A stretch of 64,000 nt of DNA from Sycon ciliatum (lineage: Eukaryota; Porifera; Calcarea; Leucosolenida; Sycettidae): the NCBI RefSeq assembly GCF_964019385.1, contig NC_088654.1, positions 19,819,998 to 19,883,997 on the forward strand, in the 5' to 3' direction. Numbering within the stretch: the first letter of the stretch is position 1; each line of letters begins with the position of its first letter. Shown here piece by piece: positions 32,987-44,446 of this stretch. The notes beneath the pieces were generated by a model that was given only the letters and a program-made list of their open reading frames with translations, was not told the DNA's origin and did no database searches. A program made the position numbers and the translations under genes.

Positions 32987-35900
32987 GCTCAGTAGGCAGA
33001 GGCGGCATCAACGGAAGACGATAGGGTGGCGAGTCTTGACGACGGCACACAAGACATAGCTTCAGTTCATGGCGAACAGCCTGACGACCATGAGGAACCC
33101 AGAAGTTGAGGCGAAGCTGTGCGAGGGTGTGGCTTGGACCAGCATGCAGCAGGCGGCCATGGATGTCGAGAATGATCAAGACAGTGAGACGATGCTGGCG
33201 TGGTAGCAGAGCAGGCTGGCTGGTAGCATGGACGTGAGCAAGCTTGCCATGACAACGGATAACACCGAGCTGGTCACGCTGAAGACCAAATTGCTTCGCC
33301 AACGGTGACGTGCTATCAGCAAGAGAACCAGAGTACAGATCAGGATAGGAGCTGTGCTGCGCTGAACGTACAAAGAGAGACAGAACCAAGCGTCGCACAC
33401 TGACACTGAAGACGTACGGTTGAGCATCAAACTGGCTGAGTAGCTGAGCTAGCAGAGCATGGCCATCCTGAAGGCGTGTCTGCTGAGCAGCGGGCAACCG
33501 AGTCCACACAACACGATAGAGGAAATGCATGCAGTAGGTCAAGATCCTGACGGCTTTGGACAGTGAGGACGAGCGCGTTAGGATAGACTGCTGCACAAGT
33601 GACGGCGGCAGGACTGGTTGGGTAGCGAGCATGCTGTGGATGAGACGAGGTCCACGATACTCGGCCTCGGCCAACGCCAAGTCCTGAGGAGTGATGGTGG
33701 GGTGACTAGAAGCAGGCCATTTGCTGACGTCTTCTGTTAGCCACGAAGGACCAGACCACCATAGAGTACTGTCGGCGAGCTGCGCAGCTGTTTGCGGACG
33801 AGTAGCCAAATCAGCAGGATTAGCAGCACTGGGGACATAGCGATACGTGATGGCCGGCAGAGCACGTAAGCTGGCGATGCGATTGGCCACAAATGTAGAC
33901 AGGTCCCGACTTGATACAAGCCAATGCAGAACGCACCTGGCATCAGTCCAGACAGTAGTGGACGAGAGCATGAGGTTGAGTTCCTGCCGAAGGAATGACG
34001 CAAGTCGAGCACCAATGACAGCACCCAGTAATTCCAGGCGAGGAATGGTCATGGTGTCAGCTGTAGAAGATGACTTCTTCGGAGCCGGTGCGAGCCGCAT
34101 CTTGCTGAAGACGAGGGCAGAGTGTACCGAACTGCCATCTGTGACCCGGAGGTAGCCAGCAGCTGCATACGCATTGACAGAAGCGTCAGTGAAGATATGG
34201 AGCTGCACATCCGTAGCGCTGCCGACCGGACAACACAAACGGGGAATAGTGATCGAAGAGAGCAATGGCATCATAGAGGAGATAGCAGACCACTCGTCAG
34301 TAAAGTGTGCAGGTAGAGGGTCGTCCCAATTGAGCTCAGCTTGCCACAATTGACGAAGTAGCAGGCGCCCAGACAGAATGGCTGGGACGAGTAGACCAAG
34401 CGGATCGTACAAAGCAGAGACGGCTTGCAAGACAATGCGCTTAGTAGCAGGTGCAGCAGCAAAGAGGGTGCAGCGAGAACCAGCAATTGACAATACATCG
34501 TCATGTGTGTCCCACTGTAAACCAAGCACCTTGACATGTCGAGTCGTGACGATGTCATCCGCTGGTAGAGTCACCCGAGCAGCTGTACTATTGGTTGTCC
34601 ACTCACGCAAATTCATTGATGCACGCCGGAAAATGAACTTGGCCTCATCATATACAGCAAGAACATCAGAAACATCCGAGACACCAATCAACACGTTGTC
34701 CACGTAGATATTCTGATCGATAGAAGCGGCAAGAGGAGTACACTGCAGCAGCAGATGGTGATGGATAGTAGCTTCCAGCAGAAACGGACTGGCAACAATA
34801 CCGAACGGCATCCTGCAGAAGCGATACACAGCCAAGTTGTCCTTGGATGTGGCAGGGTTTGCTGGATCGTCAAACCAGAGAAAACGTGTGACATCTCGGT
34901 CATCCGGACGAATGCTGAGCTGGAGAAACGCTTTCTCGATGTCAGCCAACAGCACAATGGAGTGGCAACGGAAGCGGAGAAGTATGCCACAGAGATTCGG
35001 CAAGTTGATAGGGCCACAATGCATGCACTCGTTCAGACACTTCGCTGCTTTGAACGACTTGGCCGAGGCATCGTGTACAATGCGCAGCTTAGTGGTTGCC
35101 TTGGAGGGTGTCACGACTGGCTGGTGCGGCAGGTAGTGCTTGACTGTGTGAGTTGAAGTGTTGGTTGACACACGTTCAACAATACCCAGCTCAACCTGAG
35201 ACTGGATCACTGCATCGTAGCGCAATAGCAGGTCATGGTCCCTAGCGAGCTGCTTAGCGAGGGATGTCAAACGACCGAGTGCGAGGCCATAGTTGTCTCG
35301 CAGGTCAGGTGGCTCAGACTTCCACGGCCAAGCGACTTCATAGCGGCCATCGCGAAATCGGACGGTTGAGTTGAAGTGCTGCTGGGCACGGTTGTCGTCA
35401 GTGAGGAACGGCGAGTCACTGATACCAATACTGTCGAGAGACCACATCTCGGACAGATCCGGTACGTGTTCCGTAGCGCACACAAAGACCACAGAGTCAG
35501 AAGCAGAGGCATGCGAGCTGTCTGCGGTGGCTGGATTCGGGTTGCCAGACAACAGATATCCCAATCGAGACGGAATGAGGTAGAGGCCAGAAGGCAACCG
35601 TGTTGGCAGACCACTCATGAGGTCCCAGAAGTACTGTATGCCCAGTAGCAAGTCGACTGCATGAGTGGAGGCACCGTCCGGTAACGGATCAGCCAGAGAG
35701 TCTGCCGGCAGATTGATCAGAACTGCTCTGTCTGCCGCAGAGAGCGAGCTGTGCTGCACAGGGTGGATCGTCTTCGATGCTGGCAACACATGCGTATGAA
35801 GAGTCCGAGTAGAACCGTCCTTGTGGAGGAGAGCAAATTGTACCACATCTGGCACAAGGCGCAGAGGAGTCTCACTGCCAAAGGAGAATACGTTCAGCGT

Positions 35901-37844
35901 GTCCTTACCGAGGGGCTGAAGTTGAAGTTGCTCAGCAGCAGATGCGCTGAGGAATGTTGATTGACTGCCACTGTCAAACAGGATGCGCACAGTGGTATGG
36001 CGACCATTGGCGGCAATAGCAGAAGTTGCAGTCATCATGCGCGCTAAACCGACACGATCCTGTACCGTGTTGCACTGGACATTGACAGACATACATGAAG
36101 ATGAGAACTGTGCTGGTGTCTTAGGGGATTGAGACTGCTGCTGTGGCTGCTGTTGCTGTGGCGGCGGAGGCGGCGACCTCTGCGGCCGTGGCTGCTGTTG
36201 CACATTGTTGACACCGATCTGGTGAACAGCAGACTGTTGGCGCGAACAAATAGCAGTGTTGTGATGGTTCGGCTGCTGGCAATGTCGGCATTTCCGTTGC
36301 TGGGTGCAGGCAGATGCTACATGGCCTTTGCCAAGACAACGGCAACAGAGATGGAGCTCAAGGAGCCTGTCCTTCCGAGCTGAGGTAGTTGCGAACCTTC
36401 CGCGGGCATCGTGGTTGTGGGCACCACCACAGAACACACACGGCTTCCGTGGCCGAGCGGGTGCGGACGTAGCAGCTTGCGGCCTACGGAACGGTGCGCC
36501 AGAAGTGGCCACAAGTGTACTGGACGGCAGCATATCCACTGGAGCGGTGCTTTGCTGCTGGCCAGAGCGTTGTTGTGCTCGGTCGTGCAGAAGCACGTAC
36601 CGTTTCAGGTACTGGCGGAGGTCTTCTATGTCCCACGGTACTGAGACGTCATGGGAGGGTCGCCACTCCTCAAGCTTCGTAGTTACACTCAGTGGAAGCT
36701 TTGAGAGTACCTGGTGGCATACAATGCGTTGACCTTTCAGTACTTCCCCCTGGGCTTCCAGTTGCAGGAGGATGTTCTCCAGAGCCTCACATGTAGATTT
36801 TATATCCGCATAGCGTGTGGAGGACTGAGCGATATGCTGTAGGCGACCGTATAACTGAGCAATAACTATATCAGGCTTGCCATACTCGGCCTTCAGGGTG
36901 CTGACAGCTGTCGGATAATTTGCGTCGGTCACTGCAATGCCGGAGACCAGACGGGTGGCAGGACCTTTCAGCACACTGCGCAGATACGTGAACTTTGACA
37001 CCTGGGGTAACTGCTGTGTGTCGACTGCAGCAGAAAACATATCCCAAAAGTCGGGCCATGCAAGGATATCACCATGAAAGGTCGGCAGTGTGAGCTTGGG
37101 GAGCTGCACGGGCTGCCATGTGGCCTCCACAGCAGCACGTGCGGCATGACTGGCAGCCTGGGAGACTGCAGCAACAAACATAGCAGAGCCTGGAACAACC
37201 GAGGGTGCATGGAACGAGGTGTTGGTAGACGTGGAGTCAGCATCTGACCAGACAGACTCGCTGTCAGAAGTGTACTCTGCATTGCTCCACTGTGCATGAC
37301 CAGTGGCACTACCAGTACCAGGTGTAGGCTCAGGCAAGTGTAGTGGTGGTGGTGGTGGTGGTGCTGGTGTGTACTGCAGTGTGCTTAGTGAACCAGTATG
37401 GTGAGTGGGATCATGGGTATTTGCACTGACTGCTGTGAGTGCTTGACTAGCAGTACCAGTGGCATTTGGCATACTGTCCATCACACCCGTAAAGGCTGGC
37501 GTGCTGCTAGCAGGATGACTAGCGTGTTGAGAGACTGAGAGCTGCTCCGAAACAGGGTGCTCAGTCTGCATGTGTTTACTACTATTACTAGCACTACACA
37601 TCACACTCTCAGAACACCTGCTTTCACTTGGCACTGGTTGCTGTAGCAGGGAGGGCGCGTGTTTCTCCAAAAACGCCCTCGCTGTTCTCAAAATTTCCAC
37701 CTCCTCATCGAAGGACGACTCCCAAGAGTCGAGATCGTCTAGTTTCTCATCGTTTGCGTCGAGCTCGACGAGGCTACGTATTTGTGATTGGAGGTCGTTT
37801 ATGTGAGACGCTAGCTCTGCCGCTGTTTGCCAGTCGCCCAGCAC
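32900..37844 (-). pseudogene. BEL/Pao gag-pol polyprotein (gag, protease, RT, RNase H, integrase N-terminus)
   Basis: A single minus-strand frame of about 1,650 residues. Residues about 1-480 are gag-like, with an N-terminal coiled-coil region. Knuckles near 490-525 include CRHCQQPNHHNTAIC. The aspartic protease motif LFDSGSQSTFL is near 625. The reverse transcriptase has IYVDNVLIGV near 1,048. RNase H has FTDASVNAYAAAGYL near 1,220. The integrase zinc-binding HHCC region (HAGPSHTLAQLRLNFW, CLVCRR) is near 1,565-1,600. The ATG at 37,844 is internal: a basic segment in another frame (37,996-37,811, RRANMKRRLTRVREKLAREL) is the likely true N-terminus, separated by a one-base shift near 37,860. 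Together with the integrase shift, the element is recently dead but almost complete. Confidence 0.92.
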
Positions 37845-38015
37845 GTAGTGTGGGGATGGCTCTCCTTGTGGAGCTCCCTCGCCAGCTTTTCCCTGACGCG
37901 TGTGAGGCGACGCTTCATATTGGCCCGGCGCTGGACCATTTGAGTGTACATACCTGCACGACGATGAGTGTCGGAAAAACGACGGGAAAACTGCATTGCG
38001 GACAGGTAACCGTCA

Positions 38016-38032
38016 CCTGGTTAACAGCACCA
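38016..38032 (-). promoter_or_regulatory. Putative primer-binding site of the BEL element
   Basis: Immediately after the 5' LTR (element sense, minus strand) the sequence reads TGGTGCTGTTAACCAGG. TGG at the LTR junction is the usual complement of a tRNA CCA 3' end. The priming tRNA was not identified. Confidence 0.6.
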
Positions 38033-38664
38033 TGTCAAAATCTTATCGATTTGATTATAGAATGTAGAAGACCTTTCCAACCATGCACACACTCACACTA
38101 CTACAACACAAACCACCATCGTTCATTCATCAACTACACTTCAGTCAAGAAGAAGAATAACCAATACCAAGGAGATACAAACAACGGAGAAAAGAACTTA
38201 GACGCACAATCAGTACGCTCCGAAAACGGCGGTGCTCGGAAGCAAGCGAGGCCAAATAGATCGTGACGCAGCGCACCCGGACCCATTTGGGCCTGAGCTG
38301 CGTAGCGATCACGTGGTCAGGTGCACTGTGGTGCCATGGAAACAAAGATGGTGGCACATGTAGCGCGTGTACCACGAGGTAGAAAGAAAGGAAAATAAAT
38401 AAATAAATAAACTGCAGAACGAAAGTGAACGCGAAGAAGAAATATATTTGAGAGACTTTAGAGAAACAATAATGTAGTTCGCGTCTGGCGGAGGGTGCTT
38501 GCACCTAGCTAGAGGTGAGAGCACCACTGTCAGATAATGGAAATACTGAGTTAGAAAAGGAGAAAGACGACGGAGTTGCAGGCTGAAACTACAGGAAGTT
38601 CAAGTAAGACGTAAACACTAAATTTATATGTATTTCAAATATTCGTGACCGGCAGTTCTCGACA
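38033..38664 (-). mobile_element. BEL/Pao 5' LTR (632 bp)
   Basis: This is the partner of 31,123-31,755, about 98% identical. It begins TGTCGAGAACTGCC in element sense and ends in TTTTGACA next to the primer-binding site. With TG...CA termini and a matching 5-bp flank it defines a complete element of 7.5 kb (31,123-38,664) inserted in a LINE. The low LTR divergence indicates a geologically recent insertion; the rate for this species is unknown. Confidence 0.93.
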
Positions 38665-38669
38665 CGAAC

Positions 38670-39440
38670 CGGCCACCTCCCAGACCACCATCAATCACAC
38701 TCAACGATACCAACCTCACTGTGGCCTCAAGGCATTGCCACCTTGGCCTTCTCATACAGCAGAATCTATGCTGGAACTCGCATGTAGACTACATCATCAC
38801 TAAAGCGACCAGGAAGATGTTCCTTCTCCTGCGACTACGCAATTCCTTAAACACTTTTGCTCTCCCCTCTATCTATCTAACTTACATCCGCCTTATTCTT
38901 TAGTATGCTTGCACTATCCTCTCACCCCTCCCCACCACCCTCAACGACCGGCTTGAGCGCATCCAACGGGGCGCCGCTCGCCTCTGTTTGCATCTCCCCC
39001 TCTTTGAACACAGAACCCACTCTGTGCTGCTGCACCGACTGAAGTGGCCATCACTCAGCAGCCGCCGTACCCTCTTCCATATCCTTCTTGCACATAGCCT
39101 GCATAATAGATTTGCACCACCACACCTTCTTGCAATTCACCTACCCTGAATACAACCCATTCGCACTCTCAGGTTCCCCCGAACCTTTGAGCTACCCACA
39201 ACACGTACAAACCGGCTAAGAGACTCCCCCATCTATGCTTCTCTTGATCTCTTTAATAGCATTCCACTCAGCCTCCGGCAAATCAACCCAGACGAGATTT
39301 CAAAGCAAACATCCTACCACTTGTCATCTCTTCCGTGTGTACTTGCTCACATTGCTCAGATCATCTATAGCTCCATTGTGCCCAGCCTATGTGATAAACT
39401 CCTTATTGTCATCGCTACTGCTTCAGCAAACAGCTAAACT
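38670..39440 (+). pseudogene. LINE reverse transcriptase, 3' part (continues from 31,122)
   Basis: After the BEL element the LINE protein resumes in frame with the end of the 5' part: RPPPRPPSITLNDTNL, then LGLLIQQNLCWNSHVDYI, RLERIQRGAARLCLHLP and NRLRDSPIYASLDLFNSIP. These are the thumb and C-terminal segments that normally follow the FADD domain. Stops at about 38,900 and 39,148 show decay. Confidence 0.82.
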
Positions 39441-39771
39441 TTGATCTCTCTGTATCCGATCCCCGTGCCTGTGATTATTTTTCTCTTATTGGCCACAGGC
39501 CATCGTGAGAATAAAAAAGATAAAAGATGTCTGGCAAACAGAACAACTGACCAATGAGAACATCTGGTGTAATAGATTGCATTAGTAGCTTGGAAATAAC
39601 ACACCCTCTCAACTGAGAAGAGCCTTGTTTTATAGCACAAGGTGATAGAGAGAACACCAATGAGAAAGTGAGAAGAACACCATTGAGAATGTGAGAAGAA
39701 CCGAAGTGTCAAGTAGGAAGGAAGTGTGAATACTGTCTGCATGAGAGAGGGGTGTGAAATGCATGCAATAA
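39441..39771. other. Unannotated stretch
   Basis: It contains short repeated words (gagaagaac, caatgagaa) at 39,655-39,710 but no recognised gene. It may include the LINE 3' UTR. Confidence 0.35.
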
Positions 39772-40136
39772 ATAGGTCTTTTGCCCAATAAGACACACAG
39801 TGACTTGGCGGGACATGGCATGTGTACTGAATGCGTGACCCAGGCACGCCATACATGCAGTGCATTACGAGTCACGCGCGAGCTCTTGTTCCTGAACCGC
39901 AATGATCAATCACCGCGTTTGGCGTGTACTCACCCACCCGGCCACGCGTCGAGAAAATTGTGACTTTCTTTTTTTGTTTTGCTTGTGTCTTTCAAAAACT
40001 ATGTTTCTTCAAGCGATCGCGATCGCGATCGGCATTCTAGAATAATATAATGAGGACGGTCACTGGATTTTCTCTGCCTAGTTCTAGTAAAGGGTTTAGT
40101 TTTGTTTTCTAGAAGATCTCTCCAGATTTTTTAGCC

Positions 40137-41227
40137 ATGGGAAAGGCGATCACTGCTGCGTTCCGCAGTGCAACAGCGACCGACGTTCAGACAAAATACT
40201 TTGTTCAATGTCTTCCCTGGAGAAGCTAAGAGCGTGAGCAGTGACGAGTTCGACACAAGAAAGTCTTGGATTGCCGCCTTTCGTCGAGATGAGCGGATTG
40301 TCTACGGGTACCATCATGTCATACAATATAGTGGTGTGTTCTAACCATTTCACTGATGAATACTATAGTCGCTATCAACGATATCCAAGTGGAGTTCAGC
40401 CTGGAGATTTAGCTCGATTTGAAGACTCTGACATTCAGTACTACACTGGTTTTCCTTTGTTTGCTTCGTTTGATGCATGTATTCAATTTCTTCACCTTGA
40501 TTATAAGAGCGTCTTCTCTTTCGCAGTAAACCAGTGGATGCCGATTCCAGGAAAACGAAACCCGGTGATGAACGGAAGATTAAGTTAATTGGCTTGGAGA
40601 GCTTTTTCATTACCATGGTTAGTCTTCGCCACGGCACACATACCAATCTCGCCGCGTCCTTCCCAAGTGGCAGAGCGATTGCTGGATGTTTTAAAAAAGC
40701 TGCATCCTACAACATTCATGATCATAGATGCTACAGTGCTGAAATGTAATATCGATTCCAGTCTGTCTGCGCAGTCGCAACTCTACAGCTCATATAAGAC
40801 GCATAACGTTACTACCTTGACGTACCTCATCCGTATGACCCCAGATGGTGGTGCGGCGCTTACCTCCAAGTCATTTACGGGATCCACCACCAGTGACCAC
40901 GAGCTCACAATCAGAAGCCACTACTTAGATCTTCTGCCAGTAGCCGGCTATAGGACTTTGATTATGACAGACCAAGGATTTGACATCCGGGATCTCTTGA
41001 TACCACATGGCGTAAAGTTGAACAATTCCCCCGTTCAAGCGATCCAGCAACAGATGGCCTTAGACGATGTCCAGAAAACGCAACAAATTGCCACGTTACG
41101 AATTCATGTTGAGTGTCTGATGGAGCGAATCAGGGAGTTCTCTATCTTTTCAAAGATCGTTCCAACAATTCTTTTCCCTATCATCATTCAGATATGGATT
41201 GTTCGCTGCCTGCTCACAGTATTCTAG
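40137..41227 (+). pseudogene. THAP-domain DDE transposase (ISL2EU-like), frameshifted
   Basis: From the ATG at 40,137, pieces in three frames give a THAP zinc finger: a C-x4-C pair (CCVPQCNSDRR), then KSWIAAFRRDE and the closing VCSNHFTDEYY (C-x2-H). A helix-turn-helix-like segment follows (GLESFFITMVSLRHG). The DDE core at 40,589-41,227 is intact in frame: IIDATVLKC (first Asp, codon 40,727), SQLYSSYKTHN, LIMTDQGFDIRDLL (second Asp, codon 40,970) and LRIHVECLMERI (Glu, codon 41,111). At least four frameshifts lie upstream of the core. The acidic triad is preserved although the gene is broken. Confidence 0.82.
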
Positions 41228-41478
41228 GCTCCTTTACTTGCTGAAGTAAATATGTTTTCCATGCCAACTGTTGCTAGCATTGCATGGCGAATTGATCTTC
41301 AGCAACACGAATTTTGTCATGCCTGAACAATCCTGCACAATACGGAGCAGCTAATGACTTAGTGGGTATAAATGTGGATAGTATGATATAATTTAGATTG
41401 CAATATTTGCAAAAGTGCGATGAACAATAATACCACTCTTGATGAATATTAGTGATGGCGGTTTATTAATTTCCATGG

Positions 41479-42090
41479 TCACAACAGACCTACAAGGGCG
41501 AATATAAAAGTATCTTTGCAACCATACAATAGATCCTTTGGTAGAGCAGAGCTGGACCCAGTTTCAGGAAAACTAGGACAAAATGTAGCTGCTAGAGGGA
41601 CGATTATGCTCATTGCGTCGCTATGGGCTTCCACGAGCTCAGCGTCAACAATGCTCTGAATGGCAGCGGTTTTCCGCTGTCCTTGCCGATGCCTGCCGCC
41701 AAATATATCTGGAGTGCACAGTATTGGATCGATGTGATAGAACCCGGCCCTGAACAGATGGAGAAAGTTAGAATGTAAAACATGTATCGATAAAATGTAT
41801 TTTTTCTTGTGCGAAATGTTGAAGACTGCATCCTGAAGTGGTACTTACCGATCGAGCAAATCACCCCCGTTTCCTGGACACTCCGGCTCCTCTAGCTCGC
41901 AGGTAAGTCTGCAACTGGTTGATTGTCCATTTTTCAAAGGATTCGCTGTCCAAAGGCATCAAAAACCGAGCTTTGGGATCGTTAATTCAACTTGATTCTC
42001 CCTCGCAGGACTACTATCAACATTCCCTTCATCGCAACGTACCGCCACAAGAGATGAAGTGCTCGGCTCATTGACCGCTTCATCAGCCAT
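41479..42090 (-). pseudogene. Second gene of the ISL2EU-like element: SAP-domain protein, truncated
   Basis: The minus-strand ATG at 42,090 starts MADEAVNEPSTSSL. After a frame change a SAP-like helix pair appears (FEKWTINQLQTYLRARG). A good splice donor GTAAGT lies at 41,848 and an acceptor (catctgttcag) before 41,749; the second exon runs to a stop at 41,479 (FYHIDPILCTPDIFGG...). Related elements carry a much longer protein with a SWIM finger and a YqaJ nuclease. No trace of that nuclease is seen, so an internal deletion or a reduced protein is inferred. It is convergent with the transposase gene. Confidence 0.6.
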
Positions 42091-42420
42091 GTATCAAACA
42101 TATCACAAAGGTCCAGCAAGAAGTAAATGCAAAAAAACCTTTCTACATATCGGACAGCAATGAAGAAGCGAGAAGAAAACAGAATCCTTCGCTGTCAGTT
42201 TTTTTTCCGATCCAGGAGAGTCTCGTTTTTTTCTGGCCGCCTGGGTGAGTACACGCCAAACGCAGTGATTGATCGTTGCGATTCCAGAACAAGAGCTCGC
42301 GCTGGGAGGAATGCACTGCATGTATGGCGTGCCTGGGTCACGCATTCAGTACGCATGCCATGCCCCGCCAAGTCACTGCGTGTCTCATTTGGCAAAAGAC
42401 CTATTGATAGGTAAAGGTGA

Positions 42421-43215
42421 GAACTATCACATCTGGAGTTGGCTGACAAAGGCTGGTCTGAAGAATACCACAGATAGCCTGATCATCGCGGCACAACTCG
42501 GACCAGGCCTTTGCAACTAACCTGCTCTAGGCCCAAATCTTCCATCAAGGCGGAAGTCCCCTTTGTCAAATGTGTGGGAAGGCAGGCGAGTCGGTTGCCC
42601 ATATATGCGAGTGTTCAAAGCTCGCTGGACGGGATTACTTGGAGTGTCATAATCGGCTGGCCTCTCTGGTCCACTGGTCGCTCTGTCATGTACATGGGAT
42701 ACCATGTGAAGACAAGTACTACAAGCACCACTGTGATCCGGTGCTTGAGCATACCAAGACCAATGCAATGGTACAAGAGCATCCTGCACCCGAGGATAAC
42801 GTGCCTGAAGCTAGAGATACTTCAGATGCCAACATCTTCCTGCGGACCAGAAGGTCAAGATTCTGTGGGATTTCACCATCCGGTGCGATCGCTTCGTTGC
42901 GCACTGACGGCCTGATATTGTTCTGGTTGATGGACCTGCCAAGACGGCCCTGATCATTGACATTGCCCTACCTGGTGATCCACGAGTCGCTAAAAAGAAA
43001 GTTGAGAAACGTGCTAAGTATCAACTTCTTTGTCGCGAAATCCATCGGCTATGGCAAGTTGAGACTCAGATTGTTCCTGTGCTAGTTGGGACTTTGGGCA
43101 CTGTTTCCAAACAGTTGCCAGGATACCTATCACCAGCTACTGCTCCCTGTCTGAATTGCAAAAGAATGCTCTCCTTGTCTCAGCAGCTATCCTGAATAAG
43201 GTCCTTGATTTGTAA
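42421..43215 (+). pseudogene. LINE 3' fragment with CCHC finger (R2/R4-like type)
   Basis: It starts with YHIWSWLTKAGLKNTTDSLI, then the zinc finger CQMCGKAGESVAHICECSKL. After frameshifts it continues with WDFTIRCDRF, PDIVLVDGPAKTALIIDIAL and VEKRAKYQLLCREI up to VPVLVGTLG. This is the same C-terminal block as in the minus-strand fragment at 1,889-2,160, so the two are relatives. The reverse transcriptase core is absent. It abuts the right end of the ISL2EU-like element. Confidence 0.78.
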
Positions 43216-43481
43216 TGCTCTGGGGTGGGTGGTGGAGTTCTTTCGGTCCTATTTTCCTCCAAACCCTCTCGTGTTTCCTATGATCGATATCAATTTAAAA
43301 AAGGCAACACCATCTGATTACTTACTAAACACATAAATCCGTTCATTTCCTGACTTCATTCCGTAATAACCATTGTCTGCACGTACCGTATTTGTATAAC
43401 AGAAAATATGCTACACATAAATAAACTTGTCTCGAGTCAACAGGCATGCATTTGAACACAGGAGACAATGTCCCAACCAAC

Positions 43482-43778
43482 CTGCTGGAGAAGTGTCCAC
43501 ATTTATTTCCGTATAACTACCGGTTCCACCAGATGAACGGTAAGCAACTCCAATGTTATATGTTTTACCAAAGGTCAATCCTGTTATCCAGTAGTCAGTT
43601 GCATCTACATTGTTTTCCATGTAGAGTTTGTCCGTTGCGAGTTTGTGTTGCACCACAAAATTAAGAAAACGTCCATTGAGCTCAGTAACCGTTGATGAGT
43701 TCTGCCAAATTATACGAATATGGGTTTGATTGGTATCCATTTGGCGCGCTCTTAACATAGTTGGTTGGGCAATAGGAG
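43482..43778 (-). CDS. Exon: fibronectin type III domain
   Basis: This is a 297-bp exon (99 codons, phase 1-1). The acceptor tttcaacttgcag precedes 43,778. The donor is G|GTTGGT, weaker than the others but the only one keeping phase 1. The domain shows the FN3 pattern: IRIIWQN (B-strand Trp), then YWITGLTFGKTYNIGVAY (the Leu-x-x-x-x-x-Tyr corner), then SSGGTGSYTEINVDTSP. Sequons NQT and NSS support an extracellular location. In transcript order it precedes all visible Ig exons. Confidence 0.82.
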
Positions 43779-43859
43779 CTGCAAGTTGAAAAGAGTCAGA
43801 AAACAAGTAGATAGAAATTTTCCTGTGGACAAGGTCGTTAACCCTTTCACCGCTTTGCT

Positions 43860-44010
43860 TAAATACTCCTTCAATACTCTTGTACATGGTGCCCATTTCG
43901 AGTTTGTGCCACACCACGAATGCATCAAAACGTCCATTGAGCTGAGAAAGCATTGCTGTTTCCAAAACGGTGTTCTGCCAAGTTATGTGAATGTGGGTTT
44001 GGTTAATTGG
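43860..44010 (-). pseudogene. Partial duplicate of the FN3 exon
   Basis: Minus-strand translation of about 44,000-43,870 (NQTHIHITWQNTV, QLNGRFDAFVVWHKLEMGTMY) closely parallels the first half of the 43,482-43,778 exon (NQTHIRIIWQNSS, ELNGRFLNFVVQHKLATDKLY). The second half of the domain is not seen, and the frame continues into unrelated sequence. It is upstream of the real exon in transcript sense, 80-230 bp away. Probably a non-functional local duplication. Confidence 0.75.
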
Positions 44011-44044
44011 GTGAGTTTCGGCCCCCTTTGAGTTGGCTGGATTT

Positions 44045-44210
44045 ACTAAAGGTGCGTTTAGGTGGCCATGAAGTCGAGACCCTAGGTCGGCGGAGCTCCC
44101 TAAACCTCACCACCTGGTCACAATTCAGGTTGTGCGTGTTTCGCCTAGTTGCATGTCATGTTTTGCACTTTTTAAGGGGTCTTTATTTAAAAAAAAGGAG
44201 TACAAATACA
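44045..44210 (+). repeat. LINE 3' UTR fragment, sense
   Basis: It contains gtcgagaccctaggtcggc (44,073-44,091), matching the hairpin gccgagacctcaggtcggc at 62,562-62,580 in the 3' UTR of the LINE ending there, with similar flanking sequence (ggccatgaa, cctcaccac). It ends near an A-rich tract at 44,191. No coding part is attached. Confidence 0.6.
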
Positions 44211-44446
44211 GAGAAAAGTTGACCGAAGTACACCTGTGGACTAGCTGCTAAGCTCTCCCCAGGAAAGGTTGGTGGATGCTTGGCAGAAGAAGACGGTGCC
44301 AAGACCAGTAAAGTACTTTATTAAAACCCATTCAGCGCTACTGGGCCTTGCCCAGCCCAAACTAGCACTGTGCATGTACGACACTCACTTGACAATCACT
44401 CTCACTCGGACGGAAGCAGTTTCTCACACTCTCTGACAATGCCTAC

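Larger units (their letters stand above)
39772..42407. mobile_element. ISL2EU-like DNA transposon with ~190-bp inverted ends
   Basis: 39,772-39,960 is repeated inverted at about 42,235-42,407 with moderate divergence (ends AGGTCTTTTGCC inward; shared gacttggcggg, gcatgc, tttggcgtgtactcacc). AT lies at both edges but is self-complementary, so it is weak evidence for a duplication. Between the ends are a plus-strand THAP plus DDE transposase relic and a convergent minus-strand gene with a SAP-like domain. From family knowledge this is the layout of ISL2EU/IS4EU elements, which pair a THAP transposase with a SAP/YqaJ-type protein. The element is about 2.6 kb. Confidence 0.75.

Noticed and set aside
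33847..37306. Plus-strand frames opposite the BEL gag-pol region
   Set aside because: They are antisense shadows of the long minus-strand polyprotein with no domain similarity.
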